A stretch of 64,000 bases of DNA from Ariolimax columbianus (GCA_036924085.1 JAVGWX010000004.1:15686454-15750453); one strand, 5' to 3'. Shown: positions 12,492 to 23,445, counted from the first letter of the stretch. Notes: generated by a model not told the origin, from the letters alone. A program made the numbers and translations.

Positions 12492-12934
12492 TTTAAGTAT
12501 GTTTCATTCGATTTTCTAGCCTCTGTATATTTTTTCGAAGCTTTATTCTTAGCTCTACTACAAATAACCACGGATCGAGTTATCATTTTTTTGCTTATGG
12601 TTCGACTTCCTACATAGGACATATTATATGGGTTTACATTCGTGCAGAATTTATTATTTATATTCTTTTATATTTTTACTTCATTTAAGTCCTAGATTAC
12701 ATGCCAGTAGCATTCTTTCAAACTCTGTCCCAGTGTTGTTCAACACTCATTTGTGTGTCTCGCCGTCTAAATCAAATATTGATGTCAAAAATCTAAGAAG
12801 AATGGCTGGAAGAAAATTTCATTTGAGAAAAAGTACAAAAACCTCGTGGTTATATACCTTGAAAAAAAATTGACCAAAAATGCATGTTCAACACAGAGAG
12901 AGAGGGTGGGCCTTTCAGACAGTTTATCCATGCT

Positions 12935-12937
<3 letters not shown>

Positions 12938-12983
<46 letters not shown>

Positions 12984-13035
12984 ATAGCTAGACAAATACT
13001 AATAGATAGATGAGAGAGATGGAGATATGTAAATC

Positions 13036-13095
<60 letters not shown>
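12938..13095. repeat. (TA)n and (TG)n(TA)n microsatellites
   Basis: Two dinucleotide tracts, about 12938-12987 and 13036-13093, separated by about 50 bp of unique sequence. They lie just beyond the end of CR1-like copy C. Confidence 0.95.
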
Positions 13096-13926
13096 TTGTA
13101 AAGTTAGGCCAGCACGATTTGGGAGATAAGGGTTACAGATCACCAAGTCACCGAGGAACAACTGAATACAATAAAGATAGCACAGTACTTGGTTGGATGG
13201 AAGTTTTAAAAAGTTGTTATGCAACCTGGTTGTAGTAGACCGCTAATCTTAGTTGCAACCATATTTACATGCTCTTCAGAACAACGAATTACAGTGAAAG
13301 TATGCTTGGAAGATGTAATGTGTTACAGACAGCGCGGGAGTTGTTGATCCCAGCTTTCGCCTCTTAGGCATCATTTTCCCAAATCCCTAACAACATATTA
13401 ATTAAACCATAGTATTAATTCTTATTGGATTCGTTTATCCAGAGTTTGCCGGTGTGACTTAATTGACCACACAACGTAATTCTTGCTTACGGAGGGAGAA
13501 ATCCGAATCTCAAATCGCGATGACCAAAATTTATTTCCTTGTCATTTTCTGTTTTATGACGTCATTTTCGGATAATCTCAGCACCAAAAAATAATATATT
13601 TTTTAAAAACTGGAAACAGCACAGATTTCTTTGTTTTCTGACCGTAAACGTCAGCAAATTAACATCTATTTTAAAAATCCAACAAGATGATAGTTGCTTT
13701 TCTTTCAAACTCTTCAAAGTTAACCCTGAAGTTAGAAGTGTATGAGTAATTACCTAATGACTTCAGCGTTATGAGTTATTGAGATGTCTGGTGTTTCTTT
13801 CTTCTATTTCATCTCTCCCTATAGGTGTCTGTTGTGAAACGTATCGGCAATACTTTCAGATCTCTATACAAATTGCTTACCATAATTTTAAAATGTGTTC
13901 CTCATATTTGAAACTATTCATTTCAC
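13096..13926. other. No recognisable gene
   Basis: Unique AT-rich sequence with no motif, long open frame or element match that I can support. Confidence 0.45.
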
Positions 13927-13935
13927 TATAAACCA

Positions 13936-14295
13936 CTTGGCTTGGCTTGGCTTCGTTCGTTCTCAATCTCCCGCTACCAAACCATGAAAGGGCTTAAGAA
14001 GCAGAATGTAGTCCAGAGAACGGAATGTGTTGTGTCATAGTTTACAGCTTGACTGCGATATTCGCACCTTTCGGTCAACACATCCGACTTCAGCAAGCAT
14101 TTTTTGAGTACCGGGTTAGCATTCCCTCTTCGATCCCTTTTTAGCCAGCCTGCTCTGTTGCAGCCTATTATCCAGGATCACCGCATGCAGGTGTAGAAGG
14201 GTCTTGACAGCATTGGTTCGCTGGCACTGACGCTAGCAGTCAGCTATGGGTCGCCGATCGCTGCAGCTCATGCACTGCTCAGCGTCTTGATCCCA
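13936..14295 (-). mobile_element. Near full-length core SINE, (CCAAG)n tail, with target duplication
   Basis: TATAAACCA at 13927-13935 and again at 14296-14304 forms a 9-bp target duplication. On the minus strand the element carries the central core TGAAGTCGGATGTGTTGACC followed by GAAAGGTGCGAATATCGCAG, then GAGAACGAACGAAG and a (CCAAG)3 tail. It pairs with an inverted sister at 15422-15754. I see no clear tRNA A or B box in its 5' part, so the origin of the head is open. Confidence 0.82.
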
Positions 14296-14715
14296 TATAA
14301 ACCAGTTGTATGTGGGTAAACTATTTCCACAATATTCTGACATGACTTGTTCGTGTTATCAATGATCACAAACAGCCATGCCAGTAAATTATATCGGTTC
14401 ATTGATTCCACACGGTTTCATTGCCTGGGCTAGAATGTCCTGGGAAGCCTAAACTAAACAGTGTCAGAACACAAGAAACATATCTCGTTCTCTTCTTCTA
14501 CTCATTGAAAGTAGAACACTGCTGACATTTTGGAAATTATATAAAAGATTGTTTCTAAATTTGTTACCTTCAATTAATACGTTTATTAAAGAATTACTCG
14601 ACTAGTAACGGCTTAGGACCGCTTTCTTAGTTTTTACCACCCCATAAACAAAAGGCGCGTCCATCGCGTCTGCTAGTCAGCCAATAGGTATCCCATGAAA
14701 TTATCCAGTTTCAGT

Positions 14716-15421
14716 TCAGTTCAAGAGTGCCATCTCCGAATCGAAGGTCGGCTGCAGTGCATCTATAGTGTACTCTATCTCTTGCCGTAATGGTGCAATC
14801 TGAGAGGATTTTTTCAGTATATCTCCTTTACATTTATTCATCGACTTAAAACGTTGTCTGCCTCTTGAACGACTGCCTTCCACCCTATCCTCCAGTATGG
14901 TCTTCAACAAGAAGGTATGTCTTGTTATACGACCAGAATGTCGTAACTGTCTGACCATAATTTCGGTCATTAATTCTCTTTTCACCGCCAACTTTTTCAA
15001 TACCTCCAAATTTGTTTTCTTCTCTTTCCAAGAAATGCAACCCAATCTTCTATATTCCTACAATTCGAAGGCTTGAATACTCTTTTCCAATTTGTTATTA
15101 GTTGTTTATGTTTCTGCGCCATAAAGTAGTGACGAGTTTACATAACACCTGACAATTCTCATTTTCAAATTCTGATTGCACTGTTTGAATGTCAGTATGT
15201 GTTGCATGTTGTCGAATACCATCTTAGCCATACCTATTCTTTTTCTGATTTCTTTTTTACAGCTGTCTTCTTCCGTTATTATATGAACTAGATAGAAGAA
15301 ACTATGTACCTGTTCCAGTAGTTGATCTTTTATTTGTATCTATATACGTGGTTTCTTGTCACTGTTTCCAATTATCAGTCTTTGTTTTCTTTATGTGTAT
15401 GTCTAATTCAAACTCTTGACT
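14716..15421 (-). mobile_element. LINE reverse-transcriptase C-terminal fragment (endonuclease-RT type)
   Basis: On the minus strand, pieces read KKEIRKRIGMAKMVFDN, then VNSSLLYGAET, then LKKLAVKRELMTEIMVRQLR, RHSGRITRH and EGSRSRGRQRFKSM. This is the standard C-terminal order (K-x-I-x-x-R-I-x-x-A, Y-G-x-E-T-W, G-H-x-x-R, G-R-x-R-G-R-Q-R). The 109-codon frame 14716-15045 covers the tail, and earlier parts have stops. A SINE at 15422-15754 interrupts it; further matching sequence appears to continue beyond to about 15800. Confidence 0.75.
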
Positions 15422-15754
15422 GATGCTGAGTAGCGCATGAGCTGCAGCGGTCAGCCACTCATAGCTGACTGCTAGTGTCAGTGCCAAGACCCTTCTACAC
15501 CTCCACGCGGTGATCCTGGATAACAGACTGCAGTAGGGCAGACTGGCTAGGGAGAAGGGATCGAAGAGGAAATGCTAACCCTTACTACAAAAATTATTGC
15601 TGAAGTCGGATGTGTTGGATCGAAAGGTGCAAATATCGCAGTCAATCTGTAAACTACGACACAACGCATTCCGTTCTCTGGACTACATTCTGCTACTTAA
15701 GCCCTTTCAGTGTTCGGTAGTGGGAGATTGAGAATGAACGAAGCCAAACCAAAC
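15422..15754 (+). mobile_element. Near full-length core SINE nested in a LINE fragment
   Basis: It is flanked by CAAACTCTTGACT at 15409-15421 and 15755-15767, a perfect 13-bp target duplication. It contains TGAAGTCGGATGTGTTGGAT and GAAAGGTGCAAATATCGCAG, then GAGAATGAACGAAG and a (CCAAA)n tail. It is collinear with the copy at 13936-14295 but in the opposite orientation, giving an inverted pair about 1.1 kb apart. Confidence 0.88.
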
Positions 15755-15921
15755 CAAACTCTTGACTTATTGTGCATAATGTTTTCACACCGATTTAAAG
15801 GGACGCAACTAAAATAATCTCTTGTCAAGACTTCAGGCCGCCGAGTACCGTACACATGTCTGTAGTGTAAGTGTAATGTACCCTATTGCAATAGTTACAG
15901 TGGCAAATTAAAGCCTTTGAA

Positions 15922-16134
15922 ATGAAGTGTTATGTTACGGAAAGGGTACGAAGCGAAGTAATCAGACATAAGGTGGATGCAATAGCCTGCACGGAATACA
16001 TGGAAAGGCAGATAATAAAAAATTTCGGACACCTGACAAGAAAGCAGCCAAAGTTACGAGCTGCTCGTATCTATAATACCAGACATTATGGTTGCAGAGC
16101 AAGCGGCAGTCCACGGTTGTCAGTGAGACACTGA
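15922..16134 (+). mobile_element. LINE reverse-transcriptase tail fragment
   Basis: The 70-codon frame contains YMERQIIKNFGHLTRKQP followed by AARIYNTRHYGCRASGSPRL. This fits the F-G-H-x-x-R plus G-x-R-x-x-G-x-P-R-L end of endonuclease-RT elements. The catalytic domain is absent. Confidence 0.55.
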
Positions 16135-16219
16135 AGACACACGGAATGATAACAACTACAAATTGCATTTGACAGATGATAGCGTCAGACTGACATTTGT
16201 CATACGACTTTTTCCCATT

Positions 16220-16415
16220 GCCGTGGTAGTCGTGGGGTTTTTTGGGGTGAGGACTACAGGCCTCTTCGCCACTGCTATAGCCACGTCGTGTGCTAACTAT
16301 GTTTGTTCATTTCACCCCCAACAGAAAAACAACATTGGCCATACTGGGGACTCGAACCCCTGCCCTCCTTATAGGCGGGCAGGCATCGAAACCATTCAGC
16401 CACGCGCTCCCCGAC
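16220..16415 (-). mobile_element. tRNA-derived SINE (or tRNA pseudogene) with A and B boxes
   Basis: On the minus strand, TGGCTGAATGG (16392-16402) matches a pol III A box and GGTTCGAGTCC (16348-16358) matches a B box. Between them CTGCC/GGCAG could pair as an anticodon-like stem with an oversized loop. The acceptor 5' end GGGGAGC has no matching 3' strand, so it is not a functional tRNA. The SINE body extends toward lower coordinates; its end is uncertain. Confidence 0.65.
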
Positions 16416-16629
16416 CTGGACAACTGATAATTCAATCTTCATCTATGGCCAGCTCTTGTAGGATATCTACATTTGTTTGTTTCTCCATCCACTGATACTA
16501 CAGAAAGCGCCATCTCCCCACGGCGTCTAACGACACAAGTGAATAGTATAGAAGATGATGATGATTATGTTAAAGAAAGGCCCTTAAAATACAATAGATG
16601 GAGAAACAAATACATATAGACATCCTAAA

Positions 16630-16925
16630 AGAGCTGGACATAGATGTATATTGAAATATCAGAAATGTGGTATTTCAGAAACTGAAATATTTGTGCCATA
16701 TTAAACGCCATGATAGCTTGGAAAGAATAATACTAGAAAGCATAACTCCTGGCAGGCGAAGAGGCCGATCAAAACGATGATGAACGCGGGACATCAAAGG
16801 TTCCTTGAAAATGGTTTTTGGGAAGACTCGTGAACTGGTACGGGATTGATAATCTTTCAGGCAGGCTGTGATGAGTGTTGCTTGCAAAGGACATTCGACA
16901 CGACGATGAATAAGTTTATAAAAGT
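16630..16925 (+). mobile_element. LINE reverse-transcriptase tail, same family as 58870-61152
   Basis: Plus-strand pieces read KLKYLCHIKRHDSLERIILE, then SITPGRRRGRSKR, and SFRQAVMSVACKGH. They align with CKYFFHIKRHNGLKRTVMEG, PGKRERGRPRRR and SFRQTVMGATFYKEH at 60915-61140. Two stops interrupt the basic block. Only about the last 95 codons remain. Confidence 0.7.
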
Positions 16926-17280
16926 ATGGAATTAATGAAGACTGTCACGCACAAAACATTCATAGATATGTTTTAACATTACACCATATATAAAGTCAGA
17001 ATAGTTTCTTTTTAAATTTCTGTATTCAAACACTTCAGTTATGTCATTAAAATTGGCAGTCGTAGTTTATCATTTTCTACGCAGAAAGTGATCAGATTAG
17101 AAACCTATCTTGAGACATTGTGGACAGATAGGTATTTGTCATTTAAAGGCTAGAAAATGATCTTTCGCCATTACAGTAAGTAACCATAAAACAAAGTGAC
17201 AATCTGAAACTCGTTTTCACATTTGAAAAAGCTGCTCCTAGAATATTAGTTCATATAAATTTTTGTGACTGAAATGGCGA

Positions 17281-18545
17281 CAAGTTGAAATACCTCGGAG
17301 TGACTTTTGATCACAGTCTTTCCTATAATTGCCATGTTTACCACATCGTACAAAGATGCAAGAGAGGGTTAGGATCACTCAAGACCATGGCTGCTACCGA
17401 CTTGGAACAACGCCTCCTGTTCATCCTCTTTCGGCAGGTCGTGTTGTCGGTCATCGATTACGGACTAGATATCTTCACCCACTGTCAAGAACACAGTGTG
17501 AAAGGTTGGAACGCATCCAGAATGAAGGTATGCGACTGGTTCTGGGCTGCAATAGATATACTGATTGTAATGATGCGGTACATGTTGGGATTGTTATCGG
17601 TGACATCCAGACATAAACTGGCACAAGTCAAAGCCTATATGCGCGTCACCACAGACACGCGGCACCCTCTGCACAGTAGTATCTCAGACATCAAGAGAGT
17701 GTCGTCATGGATGGTACAGGCTGAGACAACAATCGTACACGTCACTCCAGCTGAGACAATAGCCAAAGGGGAAAAATTGGTCCACACTGGTGATAGAATG
17801 CCACCAAACAGTCATCATAACTTTAGGCAAGGAATGCAGAGAACGGAGCAACGAGAGAGCAGAGCATAAGGTAAATCTGCTGATAACACCTAGGAGAGTG
17901 ATGCTGTTCTATACACCGACAGATCAGTCGTGCGCAGTGGGACATCATGCTGGGGTTTCTCGGCTAGAGTGAGAGGAGAGATCGTTGTCGAGCGCAGTAG
18001 GGCACACATGTCAACAACCTCCAGTATGAGAATGGAGACGGAAGCAGTAACTTCAGCACTGAAATGGATATCTGAGACTTCTATAACAAGTTATCGTGAC
18101 AGACGCGCAAGCCGTACTTTAGAAATTAAAGAAGGGATGGCTTAGATACGAGTGGATAGCAGCTGTTGAGGCCTCAAATTTTCAGGCGTTGACATGGATC
18201 TACTGTCCTACTCATGCCGGGGTTCATGGTAATGAAAGATCTGACATCTTGGCTTCACAAGCTACCATCATGGGCATATTAGTGATGGATAGAAGTGATA
18301 TTTTGAAATCAATAAATAACCGCCTGCTGGATGAGGACACCGCAATAGATGAAGCAGCAATCCACAGACTGCAAAGTTTCGACATTAAACGAGGTTCGAG
18401 CGGAGTGAGGCGTATGAGAGGACGGCGCAGGAGAGTGTACAACCAGCGAGCTACAAGGACAATCAGCATCCATACATTGATGAGAGAGACTGAGCACCTA
18501 GAGGTATGCCCGGAGTGCAGTGACGTCGATTCTTAGAAACACAAA
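17281..18545 (+). mobile_element. I-clade LINE: RT C-terminus plus RNase H pseudogene
   Basis: Frames give LKYLGVTFDHSLSYNCHV and RQVVLSVIDYGLDIF (thumb and connection region, 17285-17480), then AVLYTDRSVVRSGTSCWGF-like sequence near 17910 (RNase H start), ALKWISETSI near 18060, and MTWIYCPTHAGVHGNERSD near 18189 (the conserved H-x-G-x-x-G-N-E-x-x-D). It ends in HLEVCPECSDVDS-stop. Known: V-x-C-P-x-C plus terminal region is typical for this RNase H-bearing group. At least four frameshifts. A mirror copy lies at 19700-20640 on the other strand. Confidence 0.82.
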
Positions 18546-19699
18546 CATAAGCTTCCATATTTCCTTCTATTATTTTTGTTTACTTCATTTACTAGCACGA
18601 CTTTCATTTTCATTATTATTTTCATTAAAATATTATTGTGACTCATAATGATATAAAATAATCTTCACAGCTGTAACACATACAACATATATGTCATTAG
18701 CAATGGAATGTTTAGAATTATACATTATACGAAGGTCGTACATGCGTCGAACGGCCAGTTTTTAACCACGGCCATCTTTAGTAGAGCAGGCATTGTTTTT
18801 TTGTTTTTTTTAACCCGGCGCAAGTTCGTTGCGATGGCCTCCACCGCTGTTTTGCAGACTCATTGGAGCTTAGAACTGTAACTGATGTTTTTCGTGTGGA
18901 ACCTTCACGTCATATCGACACAAAATTAGAAACCTAGCTTAACGTATTTATACTTTTTATTGTTTTAAGACTCTACAAATTTGAAAGTCTGCATACAATG
19001 ACTGAGTTATTTTGTTTGTGTAGGATTGGTTTAAGATCCGAAGCAATTTTCTACAAAACTGCATGTCATACCCAAATGATATTTCGCATGCAGCTTTGTA
19101 ATATCCATGACACTAAAACATTGATATTATTTAGTCCACAGATGTTAACAATTTTGCACATCGTCGATTCCTTTGATCTTTCAGAACCATTGCAAAGAAA
19201 TGAAACTCAATTTAAGATTTTACAGTAAAGAACAGTACTACTGTCAGTAGGCAGCTTAATTTCTCGACGTATTTTGTTCATAGCCGTATCTCCTTAATGG
19301 CTTGATAGATCAATCGATTGTTTGTGTTGCCTTTTATGTACAATCGTAAAAATGGCTGCAATATTCAACAGTTAGTACAACCATTCGGTCACCATTAAAC
19401 TCAAACGTTGTATCAACTGCGCTCAGCAAATTTTATGTTGCTTAAAGCAATTGAATATTGAAATATCTTTGTTGTCATTGTATGTACACTTAATTGTTTT
19501 GATAAACCAAAAACTTGTTCATCCAAGTCTGCTAATCATATGTCCACAAAAGATTATATTAATCATTCTGAATCTTTTGATTCAAAGAGATTGATAATTG
19601 TTACTGGCTAGACAAATTGTAATTCATCTCGTTTCCGGTACTGTTTTTCTTCCCGGAGCACATGTTCAACACACTTCTTCCAGAACTGAATGTCTGTTT
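18546..19699. other. Gap between inverted LINE copies; holds a CR1-like 3' remnant
   Basis: Apart from a degraded CR1-like end at about 18935-19005, the sequence is unique and AT-rich with no recognised gene. Confidence 0.4.
18935..19005 (-). mobile_element. CR1-like LINE copy D, 3'-terminal remnant
   Basis: On the plus strand GCTTAACGTATTTATACTTT, then AAGACTCTACA and GTCTGCATACAA parallel the reverse complement of the conserved CR1-like 3' end, with about a quarter of bases changed. Very short, same orientation as the other copies. Confidence 0.55.
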
Positions 19700-20640
19700 C
19701 TGTTTCTAAGAATCGACATCACTGCACTTGGGGCTTACATATAGGTGCTCATTCTCTCTCATCAAATGGCGTAAGGTATGTATGCTGATGGTCCCTGTAG
19801 CTCGCTGGTTGTACACTCTCCTGCACCGTCCTCTCATGCGCTCCACTCCGCTTGAACCTCGTTTAATGTCAAAACTTTGCAGCAGTCTGTGGATTGCTGC
19901 ATCATCTATTGCGGTGTCCTCATCCAGCAGGCTGTCGTTGATTGATTAAAAAATATCACTTCTATCCATCACTAATGTGCCTATGATGGGAGCTTGCCCT
20001 GAACCCCAGCGTGAGCAGGACAGTAGATCCAGGTCAACACCTGGAGGTTTGAGGCCTCAACAGCAGCTATCCAGCCTACATAAGCCATCCCGTCTGTACT
20101 TTCTGAAGTACGGCTTGCGCGTCTGTCACGATGACTGCCTTTGTTATAGAAGTTTCAGATATCCATTTCAGTGCTGAAGTCACTGCTTCCGTCTTCATTC
20201 TCATACTGGAGGTTGTTGACATGTATGCCCTACTACGCTAAGCAGTGACCTCTCCTCTCACTCTAGCCGAGAAACCCCAGCCTGATGTCCCACTACACAC
20301 GACTGATCTGTCGGTGTATAGGACAGCGTCACTCTCCTGGGTGTTCTCAGTTATCAGCTGATTTACCTCGTGCTCTGCTCTCTCGCTGCTCCTTTCTCTG
20401 CATTCCTTGCGTAAAGTTATGATGACTGATTGGGGGCATTCTATCACCAGTGTGGACCAATTTTTCCCCTTTGGCTATTGTCTCAGCTGGAGTGACGTGT
20501 ACGATTGTTGTCTCAGTCTGTGCCATTCATAACGACCCTCTCCCTAGAAGAGTTGCCTGTGGGGCTAATAAGTCTCCTCTACTCAGTTTGTGGTCGGTTG
20601 TCTTCGCCATTTTTATCGCGCTGTCATTAGCTGTTTAGAC
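19700..20640 (-). mobile_element. I-clade LINE 3' fragment, inverted sister of 17281-18545
   Basis: The reverse complement carries the same landmarks: IECPQSVIITLRKECRERSS (near 20400), AVLYTDRSVVCSGTSGWGFS (near 20300, RNase H start), the dipeptide-rich tail ending at the shared GATGTCGATTCTTAG (19708-19722). Frames are broken by indels, and the catalytic H-x-G-x-x-G-N-E segment near 20000 is degraded. Together with the plus-strand copy it forms a large imperfect inverted repeat with a spacer of about 1.15 kb. Confidence 0.8.
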
Positions 20641-21419
20641 TAGAGAGTACTGTTATTTTGAATGTGTAGCGTGGATACTACTCAGTCTACTGCAATAGGA
20701 CACGTTAAATTTGCCTTAAAGTAGCGATAACGTTGATTTACTTCGTGCGGTTAGCCAGGCGTGGAGGAAGAGCTAAACAAACACACTTAAACTGACCTTG
20801 AACGTGACCTAACTTCATATCCTTGCGTATTTGACCGATGAAGCGTTGCTGTAAACAGAGGAAGCAGCCATCTTGTTTTGCACCGGAATGTCTATTTTTG
20901 ATAAGTACTCATGTGTCAGTACTTCAACATCACACATTTTAAATGTCCTGTTCTTTTCGACAACATGTCCTTTGACTTTAGCCCATACAACCTATATATG
21001 GTTTAGATGCGCATGATATGCAGATAGTAGCATAGAAGTGTGACTGTACCCATATAAATTCACTTCAGAAACATTGGGATATAAATAGAAGATAACTTTC
21101 GAAACAATGCTTCGCCTGGGGAGAAGAGTTTATTTGTATAAACTTCAAAGTATTAAAAAGGAAAAAATTGGATAATGACTGCAACTTCTTAGACTTAGAC
21201 CTTACCCAATCAGATAACTAGAGATGTTTTTTTTAAATGAAATTATTTATTTCAGAGGTCTATCAATGCTGTTACTCATTTAGAAAATAATCATTTCAAA
21301 AAATTTGCTAAATCAATTCTTACTAAATTTATAAGTAGTAAAGTTAATATTACATAAACAAATATTTGTTGACAAGAGACTAATGCCAGTGAGGTTCCCC
21401 CTAGATTATGAGGTCCTGA
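20641..21419. other. No recognisable gene
   Basis: AT-rich sequence with only chance frames; no element match supported. Confidence 0.45.
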
Positions 21420-22160
21420 GCTGAAGCCAGTGCAGCCAATATGTCTTCTTCGTCATCGATCAACTGATGCTATGTGTCTAGTCATGTGAGGTTCACGAAG
21501 GAGACTGTGCATTTCAGGTTTTCATCGGTCCCTCACAGCTTTTCTAGCATGGTCACTCCCCAGGTCAGATGGCATCTCTTTGGCCTGCATAAGTAGGGCA
21601 GTCCTGCAGAATATGTTCTAGTGTTTGCTTGGGTGATCCACCATCGCACCCGGCTGTGTCTCTGAGATCCATTCTGTGGAGGTAGGCCTTGAGTCTTCAA
21701 TGTCCTGTTCTGAGTCTGAAGATCTTTGTCTGCCCATCTCTGCCAAGTTTGTCTATGCTATCATTTTCTGACTTGTATTCTTTATGCTGGTCATTCCATT
21801 CTGTCCCCATGAATCGTTTGATGAGTGTCTTTGCTTCTTTATAGCTCTCTGGATGGGGAATCTGCGTGCCACAACATCCTGCTTTTGCGAACTCATCTGC
21901 TTTCATGTTTTGATTTCACAGTGGGCTGGAAATATGTTTTTTGAGACAGCAATCCTATGTTGTATTTTATTTTGTGTGAGAGTCTATAATGTTTTAACTC
22001 TAGATGGCTTGGAATACACTTATGGAGTCTGTTAGAATAACCGTTTTCTTTGTAGTTATGTTTTGGCTGATAAGAATTTGAGTTGCTATTATGTAATTGA
22101 AATTTGTTAGCCCATATGTAAATCTGGCACTGACTTGAGTTTGTATTTTTAGTTTCATTT
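21420..22160 (-). mobile_element. RNase H-type LINE 3' fragment (same family as 10054-11278)
   Basis: On the minus strand, ADEFAKAGC (from 21900; normally A-D-x-L-A-K-x-A), KIFRLRTGHCRLKAYLHRM (with one stop) near 21715-21670, DLRDTAGCDGGSPKQTLEHI followed by LQDCPTY near 21650-21600 (Cys/His tail), and TVSFV near 21500. FRLRTGH...TVSFV is shared with the plus-strand copy at 10054. The 5' part near 22100 has a degraded TDS-like RNase H region. Abuts the 3' end of CR1-like copy E. Confidence 0.72.
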
Positions 22161-22165
22161 GCCAC

Positions 22166-23141
22166 CTGAACTTAACTTAACGTCTTTATACTAGTTTAGA
22201 AGACTCTGCAGAGTCTGTATACAACCAGTTTCTTTGATATTACCTTGTTCTAAAAGCTATGCGCATCCAATTTATTCTTAAATGCATTAATTGTCCCTGC
22301 CTCCACTACCTCTTGTGGCAATGCATTTCAAGCATTCACCATTCACTGACTAAAAAAATATTTCATAATATTTAATCTGGACCTCTCTTTAGTTAATATC
22401 CTTTAGCCTGCCGCATTTTTTTGGGAAAAAATTTGACCTAATTAATTTTCTTAATTTGTCGCTATGGTAGTGTCTTTCAAAATTTATAACTTTTATGTTT
22501 GTTTGTCAATAAATATGATTTTCTTGCGTGTAGACACACAATTGCATAACGAACATGTGGATGTTATTGTTGTTGTTGTGTGTTTGTTAGTTTTTGAGAT
22601 ACAAAAAGATTAAGTTGAAATTTATGAAAATCTCTGAAAAAATTTGGGCTCGACCACTAGGCCTAGTCGCTTCGATTGAAAACCATTGAAACCACAACAA
22701 CGTATCGATACTGTGTTTACAATATCGACACAACTGTTAGTTTCCAATTCAAACGTAGTTCTTTCATTAAAACAAACAAAATAAACAGATCTACTCGATA
22801 AAGATCTTTCCCAACAACCTACTTCCCCTTTCGCAAAAAGTCGGCTTGGTCCAAACGGCGTATACAAAATTAAAACTGTTCAAAAGCCATTTGTAATCGT
22901 ACATACGATACTTTAACCGGCAAAATATCGTGTATATATGGAGTATATATTCAGCAGTAAAAAATGGCTGTCGGGAGTGACTCCGTTCAAAAAATAATTT
23001 TTTTTCCGTACACCGTTTTTGTAGGCCGAGTGTGTCAAGATGATCTGGACTGGGGCGTGCTGAAGGATATGTAGCTATGCCCTCTTGTTCTTGTGGGTGG
23101 TTGTATTTTGAAAAACTTGTTATAGTCTAGTTTATCTATGC
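22166..23141 (-). mobile_element. CR1-like LINE copy E, interrupted by MITE-like copy 2
   Basis: 22166-22399 and 23067-23141 are contiguous in other copies (for example 5776-6060). The 3' end carries TTAAG repeats at 22166. The 5' truncation point is near 23141. Only the last segment of the RT frame and the 3' untranslated part remain. Confidence 0.82.
22400..23066 (-). mobile_element. Short inverted-repeat DNA transposon (MITE-like), copy 2
   Basis: This 667-bp block is nearly identical, in reverse complement, to 11820-12491. Termini are CCTTTAGCCTGCC and (reversed) CCTTCAGCACGCC. ATAT lies on both sides (22396-22399 and 23067-23070), consistent with a 4-bp duplication rather than the fixed TTAA of piggyBac. 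The matched open frame is 22622-22867. It interrupts CR1-like copy E and so is younger. Confidence 0.85.
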
Positions 23142-23249
23142 CAGCTGTAACGAGCTGTTCTACTTTTTCCTCACTAGACTGTCTAAGAATATCTGATTGT
23201 TTTGTTTAATAGAATATGAAATTTTTTTTTTTCTTTGAAGGTTATTGAT

Positions 23250-23445
23250 CCAGAGTCATGTGGGTTCCTACCCTTTGGCCTAATGCCGTAGAGTGGTATC
23301 TGCAAGTATTTGTGAGCTGTCACTTAGTTTTGTACAAAGTGTTCCATTTGTTCTAACGCCTGCAGCACCAGACATTAAAAAGATGGTGCTCAACAGTTTC
23401 ATAGGGATGTGTGCACAGCCGGCACTATAGACTATGTTCTGGTTG
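23250..23445 (-). mobile_element. Retroelement C-terminal Cys/His tail fragment
   Basis: On the minus strand CRLCTHPYETVEHHLFN (C-x2-C...ETxEHxL), a stop, then NTLYKTK and HSTALGQRV. Known: C-x2-C-x(n)-E-T-x-E-H-x-L followed by N-T-L-Y and A-L-G-x-R is a common terminal arrangement of RNase H-type LINEs. Stops are present. Confidence 0.55.

Larger units (their letters stand above)
9316..12870 (-). mobile_element. CR1-like LINE copy C, split by two later insertions
   Basis: Three blocks are colinear with copies B and F: 9316-10053 (3' end, LDIRKYFFRERVVNSWNALP near 9480 and AVKKANAMLGMIKRNI near 9890), 11279-11819 (RT entry, VIPLFKKSDPANYRPVS near 11300 and TVGPLKDKTGKLSE near 11650), and 12492-about 12870 (5' linker). 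The first gap holds an RNase H-type LINE and lacks the RT core found in copy F, so sequence was lost there. The second gap is a 672-bp inverted-repeat element. Frames are broken throughout. Confidence 0.82.

Noticed and set aside
16340..16412. Functional tRNA gene on the minus strand
   Set aside because: A and B boxes are good but the acceptor stem cannot close and the anticodon loop is too long; better as a SINE head.
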